Positions 1-7,471 of a DNA stretch of 16,674 nucleotides are shown here, piece by piece. The stretch is taken from positions 1 to 16,674 of the forward strand of contig CAJMMH010000023.1 of assembly GCA_905214365.1 (NCBI GenBank), in the 5' to 3' direction. This DNA is from an uncultured bacterium. GTDB taxonomy: Bacteria; Bacillota; Clostridia; Lachnospirales; Lachnospiraceae. Position 1 is the first letter of the stretch, and each line of letters starts with the position of its first letter. The notes beneath the pieces are model-generated. The model did not search any database. It was not told the DNA's origin and saw only the letters and a list, made by a program, of their open reading frames with translations. Position numbers and translations under genes: made by a program.

Positions 1-1412
1 TGGACGAAACCGTTCTTGCCGCGCTTGCAAAGCTGGCAGAGGAAGCTGAGCTTGCGGACAAGTTTGAAGAGCTTTATAATGGCGCGGTCATCAATACCGG
101 CGAAAACCGTATGGTACTTCATCATCTGGCACGCAGACAGCTTGGAAAAGCAGTGATTGCAGACGGCGTGGATAAGCGTGAGTTTTATCTGGCGCAGCAG
201 AAAAAGGCCGCTGAGTTTGCAAACAAGGTACATGCCGGTGAAATCGTCAATGAAAACGGTGAAAAGTTTACCTCTGTTGTTCAGATCGGTATCGGCGGAA
301 GCGACCTCGGCCCGCGCGCACTCTACATTGCGCTTGAAAACTGGGCAAAGGCAAACAACACCTTCCTGATGGAAGCAAAGTTTATCAGCAACGTGGATCC
401 GGATGATGCCGCCGCTGTACTTGCCGGTGTTGATCTTGCTCATTCTCTGTTTATCGTCGTATCCAAATCCGGCACAACGCTTGAGACTCTGACCAACGAG
501 GCGTTTGTCCGCAACGCGCTGACTCAGGCTGGCCTGAATCCGTCCAAGCATATGCTTGCCGTTACCAGTGAGACTTCTCCGCTTGCCAAGAGTGACGAGT
601 ACCTCACCGCGATCTTTATGGATGACTACATCGGCGGCCGATATTCTTCCGTTTCCGGTGTCGGCGGCGCGGTTCTGTCTCTCGCGTTCGGTCCGGAAGT
701 ATTTGCTCAGCTGCTTGACGGCGCTGCTGAGGAGGATAAGCTCGCAGCCGGCAGAAATCCTCTGGAAAACCCGGATATGCTCGATGCCCTGATCGGTATC
801 TATGAGCGGAACGTACAGGGTTATCCTTCTACAGCAGTTCTCCCGTATTCTCAGGCGCTCAGCCGCTTCCCGGCTCATCTGCAGCAGTGCGACATGGAAT
901 CCAACGGAAAGACCGTCAACCGCTTCGGCGAACCGGTCAGCTATCCGACCGGCCCGGTTATCTTTGGTGAGCCCGGAACCAACGGTCAGCACTCCTTCTA
1001 TCAGCTGCTTCATCAGGGATCGGATATCGTTCCGCTGCAATTCATCGGTTTCCGCAAAAGCCAGATGGACGTTGACGTTACCATTGAAGGAAGCACCAGC
1101 CAGCAGAAGCTCTGCGCGAATGTTGCCGCCCAGATTGTTGCGTTTGCCTGCGGAAAAGAAGACAGCAACCTTAATAAAAATTTCAAGGGACATCGTCCGT
1201 CCAGCATCATCATCGGCGATGAGCTGACCCCTGCTTCCCTCGGCGCTCTGCTCGCTCACTTTGAGAACAAGATTATGTTCCAGGGCTTCGTATGGAACCT
1301 GAACAGCTTTGACCAGGAAGGCGTACAGCTTGGAAAGGTTCTTGCAAAGCGTGTTCTTGCCCACAATACCGACGGCGCGCTGAAGGCATACAGCGATCTG
1401 CTGAATATCTGA
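1..1412 (+). CDS. pgi: Glucose-6-phosphate isomerase, 5' end outside the window
   Basis: The enzyme interconverts glucose 6-phosphate and fructose 6-phosphate in the cytoplasm (glycolysis/gluconeogenesis). The frame is open from base 3, and the residues before the first Met at 111 already match the family (VINTGENRMVLHHLARRQLG). The gene is therefore cut by the window edge, and 111 is not its true start. Visible family motifs are IGIGGSDLGP, SKSGTTLETL, the CDMESNGK segment with the catalytic Glu, the signature GTNGQHSFYQLLHQG with the catalytic His, and EGVQLGK near the C-terminus with the catalytic Lys. The sequence resembles the long, E. coli-like form of the enzyme rather than the short form of about 450 residues found in many Bacilli. 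It ends in TGA and is followed after about 50 bases by a strong terminator shared with the convergent gene. No frameshift is visible. Confidence 0.97.
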   Translation, partial: DETVLAALAKLAEEAELADKFEELYNGAVINTGENRMVLHHLARRQLGKAVIADGVDKREFYLAQQKKAAEFANKVHAGEIVNENGEKFTSVVQIGIGGSDLGPRALYIALENWAKANNTFLMEAKFISNVDPDDAAAVLAGVDLAHSLFIVVSKSGTTLETLTNEAFVRNALTQAGLNPSKHMLAVTSETSPLAKSDEYLTAIFMDDYIGGRYSSVSGVGGAVLSLAFGPEVFAQLLDGAAEEDKLAAGRNPLENPDMLDALIGIYERNVQGYPSTAVLPYSQALSRFPAHLQQCDMESNGKTVNRFGEPVSYPTGPVIFGEPGTNGQHSFYQLLHQGSDIVPLQFIGFRKSQMDVDVTIEGSTSQQKLCANVAAQIVAFACGKEDSNLNKNFKGHRPSSIIIGDELTPASLGALLAHFENKIMFQGFVWNLNSFDQEGVQLGKVLAKRVLAHNTDGALKAYSDLLNI

Positions 1413-1463
1413 CGATTCAGACAGTCAGCCAGGCAGGTTTCTGCAAAGTCTGTCTTTCAAAGC

Positions 1464-1507
1464 AAAAAGTGCTGCGGAGCATCCATCCGGATACCGCAGC
1501 ACTTTTT
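1464..1507. terminator. Bidirectional intrinsic terminator between pgi and the DUF4364 gene
   Basis: A perfect 14-base inverted repeat has arms AAAAAGTGCTGCGG (1464-1477) and CCGCAGCACTTTTT (1494-1507) around a 16-base loop. The plus strand continues into a T-rich tract. The minus strand also has a T5 run from the left arm, so the hairpin can end transcription from both convergent genes. It lies about 50 bases after the pgi stop and about 70 bases after the stop of the opposing gene. Confidence 0.9.
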
Positions 1508-1575
1508 ATTTTCTTATTTTATTTTCGGAATATCAGCCGCAAAGGCCGGTATATCAGTGGTTCCACGCGCACGTT

Positions 1576-2094
1576 TCAGGAAAACAGCGTATGCACCAGG
1601 AAATCATATACCTCCTGGCTTTTGCTTTGCCAGCTTGCGCAGACCTGCTCCGCCGCATCTTTTGTCGCCGCAGACAATTTCACCTCTAAAAGTTTCCTCT
1701 TTCCTTCCCTGATCTCGCAATGAACCTCATAATCGTTGGCAGTTGTTTTATAATAATCTGCAAGGATGGAATTTTCCATGCGCAGTTCGTACCGGTTCTT
1801 TTCCAGAAACTCTTCAATATCCTGTTTAACCGCGTCTGAAAGCTTATTTTCAAAATAAAAAAGAACCTCTTCTCCCTCCTTGGTCATCTCATACAGAGAC
1901 GTATTGCGGATTGTCTCCTTGCTGATCAGCGACGCTTCCAGCAGTTCACTGATTACCTGCTGAAAAGTGAAATAGTTTGTATATGATTTGTCAAGGAAGA
2001 AAGCGGACATCTGCCCGTTTGAGAGCGGGAAATTGACACGCTTCAGCATGTACAATACCATCAGCTTATATAATGTTGTTGGTTCAGAAACCAT
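1576..2094 (-). CDS. DUF4364 family protein, probable winged-helix regulator
   Basis: A 172-residue protein that I recognise as DUF4364, a family common in Lachnospiraceae and other Clostridia with no assigned role. Residues 1-75 look like a winged helix-turn-helix (LYKLMVLYMLKRVNFPLS near the start, then a strand segment ending in LYEMTKEGEEVLFYFE). The C-terminal half is a charged alpha/beta domain with no catalytic motif that I recognise. The start codon lies inside the last codons of the upstream radical SAM gene, an 11-base overlap (2084-2094). It is preceded by GGAAGGGG about 7 bases upstream, so translation is probably coupled. It therefore belongs to the operon driven from 3055-3083. 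A DNA-binding role is inference from fold appearance; membership in the family is fairly secure. Confidence 0.85.
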   Translation of the reverse strand: MVSEPTTLYKLMVLYMLKRVNFPLSNGQMSAFFLDKSYTNYFTFQQVISELLEASLISKETIRNTSLYEMTKEGEEVLFYFENKLSDAVKQDIEEFLEKNRYELRMENSILADYYKTTANDYEVHCEIREGKRKLLEVKLSAATKDAAEQVCASWQSKSQEVYDFLVHTLFS

Positions 2095-3016
2095 ATGTAT
2101 CCCCTTCCAGACAGCCCTGACTGATCCCCTGTTCCTTCAGCTCGTGGTGAATCGCGTTAAGTACGCTCAGCTTCTTCCTGCTCCAGAGCGGCGCAATCAG
2201 CTCATCAGACGGACCGTCCCCAGTAAGGCGGTGAATCACCGTCTTCTCCGACAAATGTCCGATGCACTGGCACACCAGCCTCACATATTCATCCATTTCC
2301 AGTACCCGGAATTCCCCCGCCAGATACTGTCCGGCCAAATCTGTCTTATCTATCACATGTAATAATTGCAGTTTTATTCCCTGTATATCCATTCCGTTCA
2401 AATAGGCAATGGTCTGCAGCACATCCTGCTCAGACTCCCCCGGAAGTCCAAGAATGACATGCACAATTACTTCAATCCCGCGCTGTCTGAGTCTCTTTAC
2501 AGCGTCCTCAAAACACACAAGGGAATAACCGCGGCGGATCCGCTCCGCTGTCCGTTCATGCATTGTCTGCAGACCAAGCTCCACCCAAACCGGCTTCCTT
2601 TTGGAAAAATCCACAAGAAGATCCGCAACCTGGTCATCTACGCAGTCCGGCCTGGTCGCAATTGACACAACACGGATTTTCGAATGAGCAAACGCCGGCT
2701 CATAAATCCGCTTCAGCACATCAATGGGTGCATAGGTATTGGTGTATGCCTGAAAGTAAGCGATATAGCCGCTGGCATGAAACTTGGTCAAACCTTCGAT
2801 CCCCCGGTCGATCTGTTCTGAAATCGGAAGCCTCCGGTCCCCGGCAAATGCCCCGGAACCGCCCCCGCAGAACGTGCAGCCTCCGAAGCCAATCGTCCCG
2901 TCCCGGTTCGGGCAGGTAAATCCAGCGTCCAGAGCCACCTTATAAAGCTTTCCTCCAAAACGGCTCTTCAGCATATAATCCAGCGAATAATACGGCTTTT
3001 CTCCCCACTTTTTCAC
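2084..3016 (-). CDS. Radical SAM protein of the YhcC/YtqA type (TIGR01212 family)
   Basis: A 310-residue cytoplasmic protein. Near the N-terminus is the iron-sulfur segment with Cys35, Cys47 and Cys50 (TCPNRDGTIGFGGCTFC). This widened spacing distinguishes the TIGR01212 group from the usual CX3CX2C radical SAM enzymes. Further family segments follow: FQAYTNTYAP (about 90), RPDCV, VELGLQTMHERT (about 145) and VHVILGLPGE (about 185), which form the SAM-binding barrel. The family's substrate is not firmly established, so no reaction is assigned. The start is GTG at 3014-3016, preceded by AAAGGTGG at about 7 bases, which suits the length of the family. The promoter at 3055-3083 lies directly upstream, divergent from rho. 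The 3' end overlaps the DUF4364 gene by 11 bases. Confidence 0.92.
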   Translation of the reverse strand: MKKWGEKPYYSLDYMLKSRFGGKLYKVALDAGFTCPNRDGTIGFGGCTFCGGGSGAFAGDRRLPISEQIDRGIEGLTKFHASGYIAYFQAYTNTYAPIDVLKRIYEPAFAHSKIRVVSIATRPDCVDDQVADLLVDFSKRKPVWVELGLQTMHERTAERIRRGYSLVCFEDAVKRLRQRGIEVIVHVILGLPGESEQDVLQTIAYLNGMDIQGIKLQLLHVIDKTDLAGQYLAGEFRVLEMDEYVRLVCQCIGHLSEKTVIHRLTGDGPSDELIAPLWSRKKLSVLNAIHHELKEQGISQGCLEGDTYGF

Positions 3017-3054
3017 GATGCCACCACCTTTTGCTGTTTGGGCAGATATAGATA

Positions 3055-3083
3055 ACTATAGCAAGTTTCCTATGATTCGTCAA
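3055..3083 (-). promoter_or_regulatory. Strong sigma-A-type promoter for the radical SAM/DUF4364 operon
   Basis: Read on the minus strand, a -35 box TTGACG (3078-3083) is separated by exactly 17 bases from a -10 box TATAGT (3055-3060). The -10 box is about 38 bases upstream of the GTG start. Both boxes match the consensus at five of six positions. Confidence 0.8.
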
Positions 3084-3099
3084 GAATTCAAAAATATTC

Positions 3100-3128
3100 T
3101 TTTCTTTTTTTCTTTCCTGCGATATAAT
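3100..3128 (+). promoter_or_regulatory. Possible rho promoter
   Basis: A perfect TATAAT at 3123-3128 lies about 92 bases upstream of the rho start. At the expected -35 distance (about 3100-3105) there is only a T-rich stretch with poor match to TTGACA. A TTGACA at 3151-3156 has no credible -10 box 16-18 bases later. The assignment rests on the -10 box and on the intergenic position. Confidence 0.4.
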
Positions 3129-3207
3129 GTTAAATAGCATTCTGCCGCAATTGACATACAGAACGGTACGCTTCTTTCTGCCGCGGTACGTGAATGCAAA
3201 CCATTTC

Positions 3208-3213
3208 AAGGAG
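3208..3213 (+). promoter_or_regulatory. Ribosome binding site that fixes the rho start at 3220
   Basis: AAGGAG lies six bases before the ATG at 3220. The in-frame ATG further upstream at 3127 overlaps the TATAAT box, has no ribosome binding site, and would add residues unlike any Rho N-terminus. Translation from 3220 begins MREKLETLSLMQLRDIAKSN, which is typical of Rho. Confidence 0.9.
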
Positions 3214-3219
3214 ATCTAT

Positions 3220-5118
3220 ATGCGTGAAAAACTAGAAACTCTTTCCCTGATGCAGCTTCGTGACATTGCCAAGTCAAACGGCATCAAAAGTGTTACTACC
3301 TATCGGAAAACGGAGCTGATCGAGAAGCTGCTTGCGCTGCCGCAGAATCAGCAGCCGACTGTTGACACATCCAGAGAAACGCTTCCGGCAGACACCAGGA
3401 AACCATCAGACAATCCATCCGAACATTCGGAATCTCCTGTACAAAATACCAATTCCATACAGGAAAACGCAAACGCTGCTGAAGTACAGAATCAGCAGCC
3501 TGTTTCCGCGGAGGAAACGAGAAGTCAGTCCCGGTATTCGGACAGCCGCAGACGCAGCTATAATTCTGATTCCGCTTATCCGCCCAGACGGACCTTTAAC
3601 GGAGTCCGCAGTCCGCACTCCCGTATCCCGTCGTCCGGAAGACCGCAGACCGGCAGAGAACCAGTCGGCAGAGAAACCGGCCGTCCTCCGATGCCGCGTG
3701 AAATGACTTCCCGCTTTTCATCCAGAGAACCAAGAGAACCCAGAGACTATTCCAGACCGGCCGGCCGCGACCTTTCCGGCACGCCATCCGGCATGACAGG
3801 CGGATATGTGCGCCGCACCGGCGGATATACCCAGTCCTACAATCAGATTATTCCTGAGTCTTCTCCGCGTCCTTATAAAAACAATTACTATACACCACCG
3901 CAGGAACCAGCTGTTCCCGCTTCTTCCACACTGTCCCAGGCGGATCCGCTTATGTCCGCTCCGACCTCTGCTCCGTATCCAAGAGAACTTGCGGGCAGCG
4001 AACCGGCACATGGCATTCTTGAAGTCAACCCGGAAGGATTCGGCTTCCTGCGTTCTGACAATTATCTGACCGGCGATAACGATGTTTATGTTTCCCCGGC
4101 GCAGATCCGCAAATTCGGCATGAAGACCGGCGATATGATTGAAGGCGTACGCCGGATCCAAACCGGAAGCGAAAAGTTTGCCGCCCTTCTTTACATTAAT
4201 ACAATCAATGGCTTTGCTCCGTCCGAAGCGGAACATCGCCCCTCTTTTGAGGATCTGACTCCGATTTTCCCAGATGAAAAGCTTTCACTCGAAACGCCCG
4301 ATGGCCCGCTTTCACTCCGTGTACTTGACCTACTTGCGCCGATCGGAAAAGGACAGCGCGGTATGATTGTTTCTCCGCCAAAGGCCGGAAAAACCACCCT
4401 GTTAAAGGATATTGCAAAGGCAGTCACGCACAATTATCCGGCAATCCGCCTCATTGTCCTGCTGATTGATGAGCGTCCAGAGGAAGTAACCGATATCCGT
4501 GAATGCATCGAAGGCGATAACGTCGAGGTGATTTATTCTACCTTTGATGAACAGCCTGAGCATCACCAACGAGTAGCCGAGATGGTGCTTGAACGCGCCA
4601 AGAGATTGGTTGAACACGGGCAGGACGTTATGATCCTTCTTGACAGCATTACCCGTCTTGCGCGTGCCTGCAACCTGACCGTTACACCGAGCGGACGCAC
4701 ACTTTCCGGTGGACTTGACCCCGCTGCGCTTCATATGCCGAAAAAGTTTTTCGGTGCCGCAAGAAATATGCGTGAGGGAGGCAGCCTGACCATTCTTGCT
4801 TCTGCGCTTGTTGATACCGGAAGCCGAATGGACGATGTCGTGTTCGAGGAGTTTAAAGGAACCGGAAATATGGAGCTTGTCCTTGACCGCAAGCTGTCTG
4901 AGCGCCGGATTTTCCCGGCAATCGATATCTGCCGTTCCGGAACCCGCCGCGAGGATCTTCTTCTGACACCGCAGGAGCAGGAGGCAGTAACGCTGATCCG
5001 CCGCCACATCTCCTCCGGACGGAGTGAAGACGCGGCTGAACGTATCCTTGATCATTTTGCCCGCACCAAAACGAACCAGGAATTTATCGAAAGTGTAAAT
5101 AAGCTTCATTTATCTTAA
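3220..5118 (+). CDS. rho: Transcription termination factor Rho with a long disordered insert
   Basis: A 632-residue hexameric RNA helicase/translocase that ends transcription at C-rich, untranslated RNA. Domain order: Rho_N helical domain (about 1-43, MQLRDIAKSNGIKSVTTYRK); an insert of about 215 residues (about 45-262) rich in Ser, Pro, Arg, Glu and Tyr and of low complexity; the cold-shock-like RNA-binding domain (about 264-335, GILEVNPEGFGFLRSDN); and the RecA-like ATPase. In the ATPase are Walker A SPPKAGKTT (385-393), LLIDERPEEVTD (414-425), Walker B VMILLDSITRLARA (470-483), the Q-loop region LDPAALHMPKKFFGAARN (499-516) and the R-loop KGTGNMELVLDR (546-557). All catalytic parts look intact. 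E. coli Rho has 419 residues, and the excess is almost entirely the insert. The gene stands alone, divergent from the radical SAM operon, with its own ribosome binding site and terminator. Confidence 0.97.
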   Translation: MREKLETLSLMQLRDIAKSNGIKSVTTYRKTELIEKLLALPQNQQPTVDTSRETLPADTRKPSDNPSEHSESPVQNTNSIQENANAAEVQNQQPVSAEETRSQSRYSDSRRRSYNSDSAYPPRRTFNGVRSPHSRIPSSGRPQTGREPVGRETGRPPMPREMTSRFSSREPREPRDYSRPAGRDLSGTPSGMTGGYVRRTGGYTQSYNQIIPESSPRPYKNNYYTPPQEPAVPASSTLSQADPLMSAPTSAPYPRELAGSEPAHGILEVNPEGFGFLRSDNYLTGDNDVYVSPAQIRKFGMKTGDMIEGVRRIQTGSEKFAALLYINTINGFAPSEAEHRPSFEDLTPIFPDEKLSLETPDGPLSLRVLDLLAPIGKGQRGMIVSPPKAGKTTLLKDIAKAVTHNYPAIRLIVLLIDERPEEVTDIRECIEGDNVEVIYSTFDEQPEHHQRVAEMVLERAKRLVEHGQDVMILLDSITRLARACNLTVTPSGRTLSGGLDPAALHMPKKFFGAARNMREGGSLTILASALVDTGSRMDDVVFEEFKGTGNMELVLDRKLSERRIFPAIDICRSGTRREDLLLTPQEQEAVTLIRRHISSGRSEDAAERILDHFARTKTNQEFIESVNKLHLS

Positions 5119-5178
5119 TTTAACAAATCAAGGAAGTCCCCTGCTTCAATTGCGAATATCCGCTTGACTCAATAAAAT

Positions 5179-5221
5179 AAAAATGCTGTAAAAACGGACA
5201 TTGGGTTTTTACAGCATTTTT
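5179..5221. terminator. Bidirectional intrinsic terminator between rho and aroD
   Basis: A perfect 17-base inverted repeat has arms AAAAATGCTGTAAAAAC (5179-5195) and GTTTTTACAGCATTTTT (5205-5221) around a 9-base loop. T-rich flanks exist in both directions, so it suits the convergent rho and aroD genes. It starts about 60 bases after the rho stop and lies about 30 bases beyond the aroD stop. Confidence 0.92.
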
Positions 5222-5251
5222 CATTTCATTTTTGAAGGAAACCTCAGTTTT

Positions 5252-6013
5252 TTAATTTTCCTGCTCAAGGATTTCTAAAATCTTCCGAAGCTCCGATGCC
5301 GCAAGCTGCCCTGGCGCACTGGCGCAGCCAACCGTACCAAATGTCAGCACCGATCCGAACGTTTTCCCGCTGATGCGGCTGACAACGCCGGTTTTCCCCA
5401 TTGCCATCACAATCGGCAGCGCATCCGGCTCTGCCTTCCGGAACCGGCACACTGCATCCAGAAGCCGTACAACATCAGACGCATCTGCCGGCATAACAGC
5501 CAGCTTGCAGCAGTCTGCCCCAAGGCGGCGCATATGAATCAGACGGCTAACCATTTCTTCTGTATCCGGCGTCCCATTAAAATCATGGCTGGACACAATC
5601 ATCGGAATCGAATTTCGGTGAAGCGGATCTGCCAGAGCACGAACCAGACTGTCGCCGCCGGACAGCTCAACATCCACCGCGTCTGCTCCCTGTCTGGCCG
5701 CCTCCAGGATCAGCTCCTGATAACGCTTCATCTCCAGATCTGCCTCTCCGCCTTCTTTTTTTGTACGGATGGTAAACAGAACTGGCAATGTTCCAAGGCA
5801 GCTGCGCAGCAGCCGCATGCCTTCCCAGATTCCATCCGGCTTTTCCAGATCCCGGTACCAGTCTGCTCTCCACTCAACCAGATCTGCCGCCGGCTCCGCG
5901 GCCGCTGCATGCGCCTGGCTCTCTAACTGCGTCAGATTCTCTGCAATCAGCGGTACGCAAATCTTTGGTCTTCCTTCTCCCAGTACAACGCTTCCGACTG
6001 AAACCGTCCTCAT
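5252..6013 (-). CDS. aroD: 3-dehydroquinate dehydratase, type I
   Basis: This cytoplasmic enzyme converts 3-dehydroquinate to 3-dehydroshikimate, the third step of the shikimate pathway to aromatic amino acids. At 253 residues it has the normal type I length. Active-site residues are visible: Glu47 and Arg49 in LVEWRADW, Arg82 in FTIRTKKEGG, His143 in VSSHDFN, the Schiff-base Lys170 in CKLAVMP, Arg213 in VSRISGK, and the SAPGQLAA segment near the end. The first 12 residues precede the family core (GRPKICVPL). The ATG at 6011-6013 overlaps the icd stop as ATGA, so it is probably translated by coupling to icd. Coupling a shikimate enzyme to isocitrate dehydrogenase is not a standard arrangement. 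Confidence 0.96.
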   Translation of the reverse strand: MRTVSVGSVVLGEGRPKICVPLIAENLTQLESQAHAAAAEPAADLVEWRADWYRDLEKPDGIWEGMRLLRSCLGTLPVLFTIRTKKEGGEADLEMKRYQELILEAARQGADAVDVELSGGDSLVRALADPLHRNSIPMIVSSHDFNGTPDTEEMVSRLIHMRRLGADCCKLAVMPADASDVVRLLDAVCRFRKAEPDALPIVMAMGKTGVVSRISGKTFGSVLTFGTVGCASAPGQLAASELRKILEILEQEN

Positions 6014-7221
6014 GCAAGCATGTCCTCCAGATTTCTGCGGATCGCGCCGATAAACTTTTCGCTGTCCACACGGGTTACATGCTCCAGCGTAGAAATTGAC
6101 GCAAGATCGCCGGTCATTGTTCCATCCTCAATGGTCTTGATCGTCGCCTTTTCCAGACAGTCCGCATACGATACCAGTTCTGGCAGCTGATCCAGTTCTC
6201 CGCGCTTGCGGAACGCTCCGGACCATGCGAAGATCGTCGCAACTGGATTGGTAGATGTCTTTTTTCCTTCCAGATACTGATAGTAGTGACGCTGAACTGT
6301 ACCGTGTGCTGCCTCATACTCATACGTACCATCCGGGCACACAAGCACAGAGGTCATCATCGCCAGTGATCCGAACGCAGTCGCTACCATATCGCTCATC
6401 ACATCACCATCATAGTTCTTGCAGGCCCAAATGTATCCGCCGCTTGAACGCATCACGCGGGCAACCGCATCGTCAATCAGCGTGTAAAAATAGGTAATTC
6501 CGACCTCTTGGAACGCCTTTGCATACTCCGCGTCATAAATTTCCTGGAAAATATCCTTAAATGTATGGTCATATTTTTTAGAAATTGTATCCTTTGACGC
6601 AAACCACAGATCCTGCTTCGTATCAAGCGCATACCGGAAGCAGCAGTGCGCAAAATTCTCAATGGACGCAATCAGATTGTGCTGTCCCTGTACGATTCCA
6701 GCGGACTGGAACTCATGGACCAGCTCCTTCTGCTGCGTTCCGTCTGCCGCCGTATAGACCAGTTCAACCTTCCCAGGTCCCGGAATCTTCATCTCAGAAG
6801 CCTTGTACACATCCCCGTACGCATGTCTGGCAATTGTGATCGGCGCCTTCCAGTTCTTTACCAACGGCTCGATTCCCTTTACGACAATCGGCGCACGGAA
6901 CACCGTTCCGTCCAGGATCGCGCGGATCGTTCCGTTCGGGCTCTTCCACATCTGCGTCAGGTTATACTCCTTCACACGGGCCGCATTCGGCGTAATCGTC
7001 GCACACTTTACGGCAACTCCATACTTTCTGGCGGCCATAGCCGAATCAATCGTTACCTGATCCTTTGTCTTTTCCCGGTACTCAAGGCCAAGATCATAAT
7101 ATTCTGATTTCAGATCAACAAATGGAAGGATCAGCTCCTCTTTGATCATTTTCCAGAGAATTCTGGTCATTTCGTCTCCATCCATCTCTACAAGCGGCGT
7201 TTTCATTACAATCTTATCCAT
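6010..7221 (-). CDS. icd: NADP-dependent isocitrate dehydrogenase, eukaryotic type
   Basis: The enzyme oxidatively decarboxylates isocitrate to 2-oxoglutarate with NADP in the cytoplasm, supplying glutamate carbon and NADPH. The 403 residues align closely with human IDH1/IDH2-type homodimers rather than the E. coli Icd type. The substrate residues even share IDH1 numbering: Ser94 and Asn96 in MWKSPNGTIR, Arg100, Arg109, Arg132 in ARHAYGD, and Tyr139. The metal/substrate segment is NYDGDVMSD (269-277). Arg311-His312 in GTVQRHYYQ correspond to the 2'-phosphate-binding pair that gives NADP preference. AGGAGG at 7230-7235 lies 8 bases before the ATG. A candidate promoter lies about 140 bases upstream (7361-7389). 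The stop overlaps the aroD start. Confidence 0.96.
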   Translation of the reverse strand: MDKIVMKTPLVEMDGDEMTRILWKMIKEELILPFVDLKSEYYDLGLEYREKTKDQVTIDSAMAARKYGVAVKCATITPNAARVKEYNLTQMWKSPNGTIRAILDGTVFRAPIVVKGIEPLVKNWKAPITIARHAYGDVYKASEMKIPGPGKVELVYTAADGTQQKELVHEFQSAGIVQGQHNLIASIENFAHCCFRYALDTKQDLWFASKDTISKKYDHTFKDIFQEIYDAEYAKAFQEVGITYFYTLIDDAVARVMRSSGGYIWACKNYDGDVMSDMVATAFGSLAMMTSVLVCPDGTYEYEAAHGTVQRHYYQYLEGKKTSTNPVATIFAWSGAFRKRGELDQLPELVSYADCLEKATIKTIEDGTMTGDLASISTLEHVTRVDSEKFIGAIRRNLEDMLA

Positions 7222-7360
7222 GCTTTTTTCCTCCTGGTCCGTTTCGCTTCACCGTCAGTTCTCCGGCGGCTTTTCAGACATTCTCCAGAGCGCGGTCAAG
7301 CAGATATTCACAATCCGCATTCGCTACTTGCTCATTCCCGCAATCTGCAATAACGATACC

Positions 7361-7389
7361 ATTATACCCCCCGTACCGCAATCACGCAA
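7361..7389 (-). promoter_or_regulatory. Candidate promoter for icd-aroD
   Basis: On the minus strand, TATAAT (7361-7366) is preceded 17 bases upstream by TTGCGT (7384-7389), a weak -35 box. This would give a leader of about 130 bases before icd. No riboswitch fold that I recognise is present in the leader. The 250-base gap 7222-7471 contains this site, a possible weak terminator and no convincing gene. Confidence 0.5.
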
Positions 7390-7419
7390 CCATTTTCGCA
7401 GTGGATACCGCACGGAATC

Positions 7420-7456
7420 AAAAATCCGGCTGCTACTCACGCTTTACTCAAGCAGC
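7420..7456 (-). terminator. Weak possible terminator after the SpoIID-like gene
   Basis: On the minus strand, GCTGCT (complement of 7451-7456) can pair with AGCAGC (complement of 7429-7434) across a 16-base loop, followed four bases later by a T5 run (7420-7424). The short stem and the gap make it a marginal intrinsic terminator. It is listed only because of its position directly after the 7472 stop. Confidence 0.25.
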
Positions 7457-7471
7457 ACCCGATGTTGGGTC

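Noticed and set aside
3164..3190. Two CGGTACG copies 20 bases apart in the rho leader as an operator
   Set aside because: The same heptamer occurs at several unrelated places in the window, including coding sequence, so the pair is compatible with chance.
3127..3219. N-terminal extension of rho from the ATG at 3127
   Set aside because: The ATG overlaps a TATAAT box and lacks a ribosome binding site, and the added residues do not resemble Rho. The start at 3220 has AAGGAG and a standard Rho N-terminus.
4402..5109. Long minus-strand open frame of 235 codons opposite rho
   Set aside because: It lies wholly within the conserved rho ATPase coding region and its translation looks like no protein; it is a shadow of rho codon usage.
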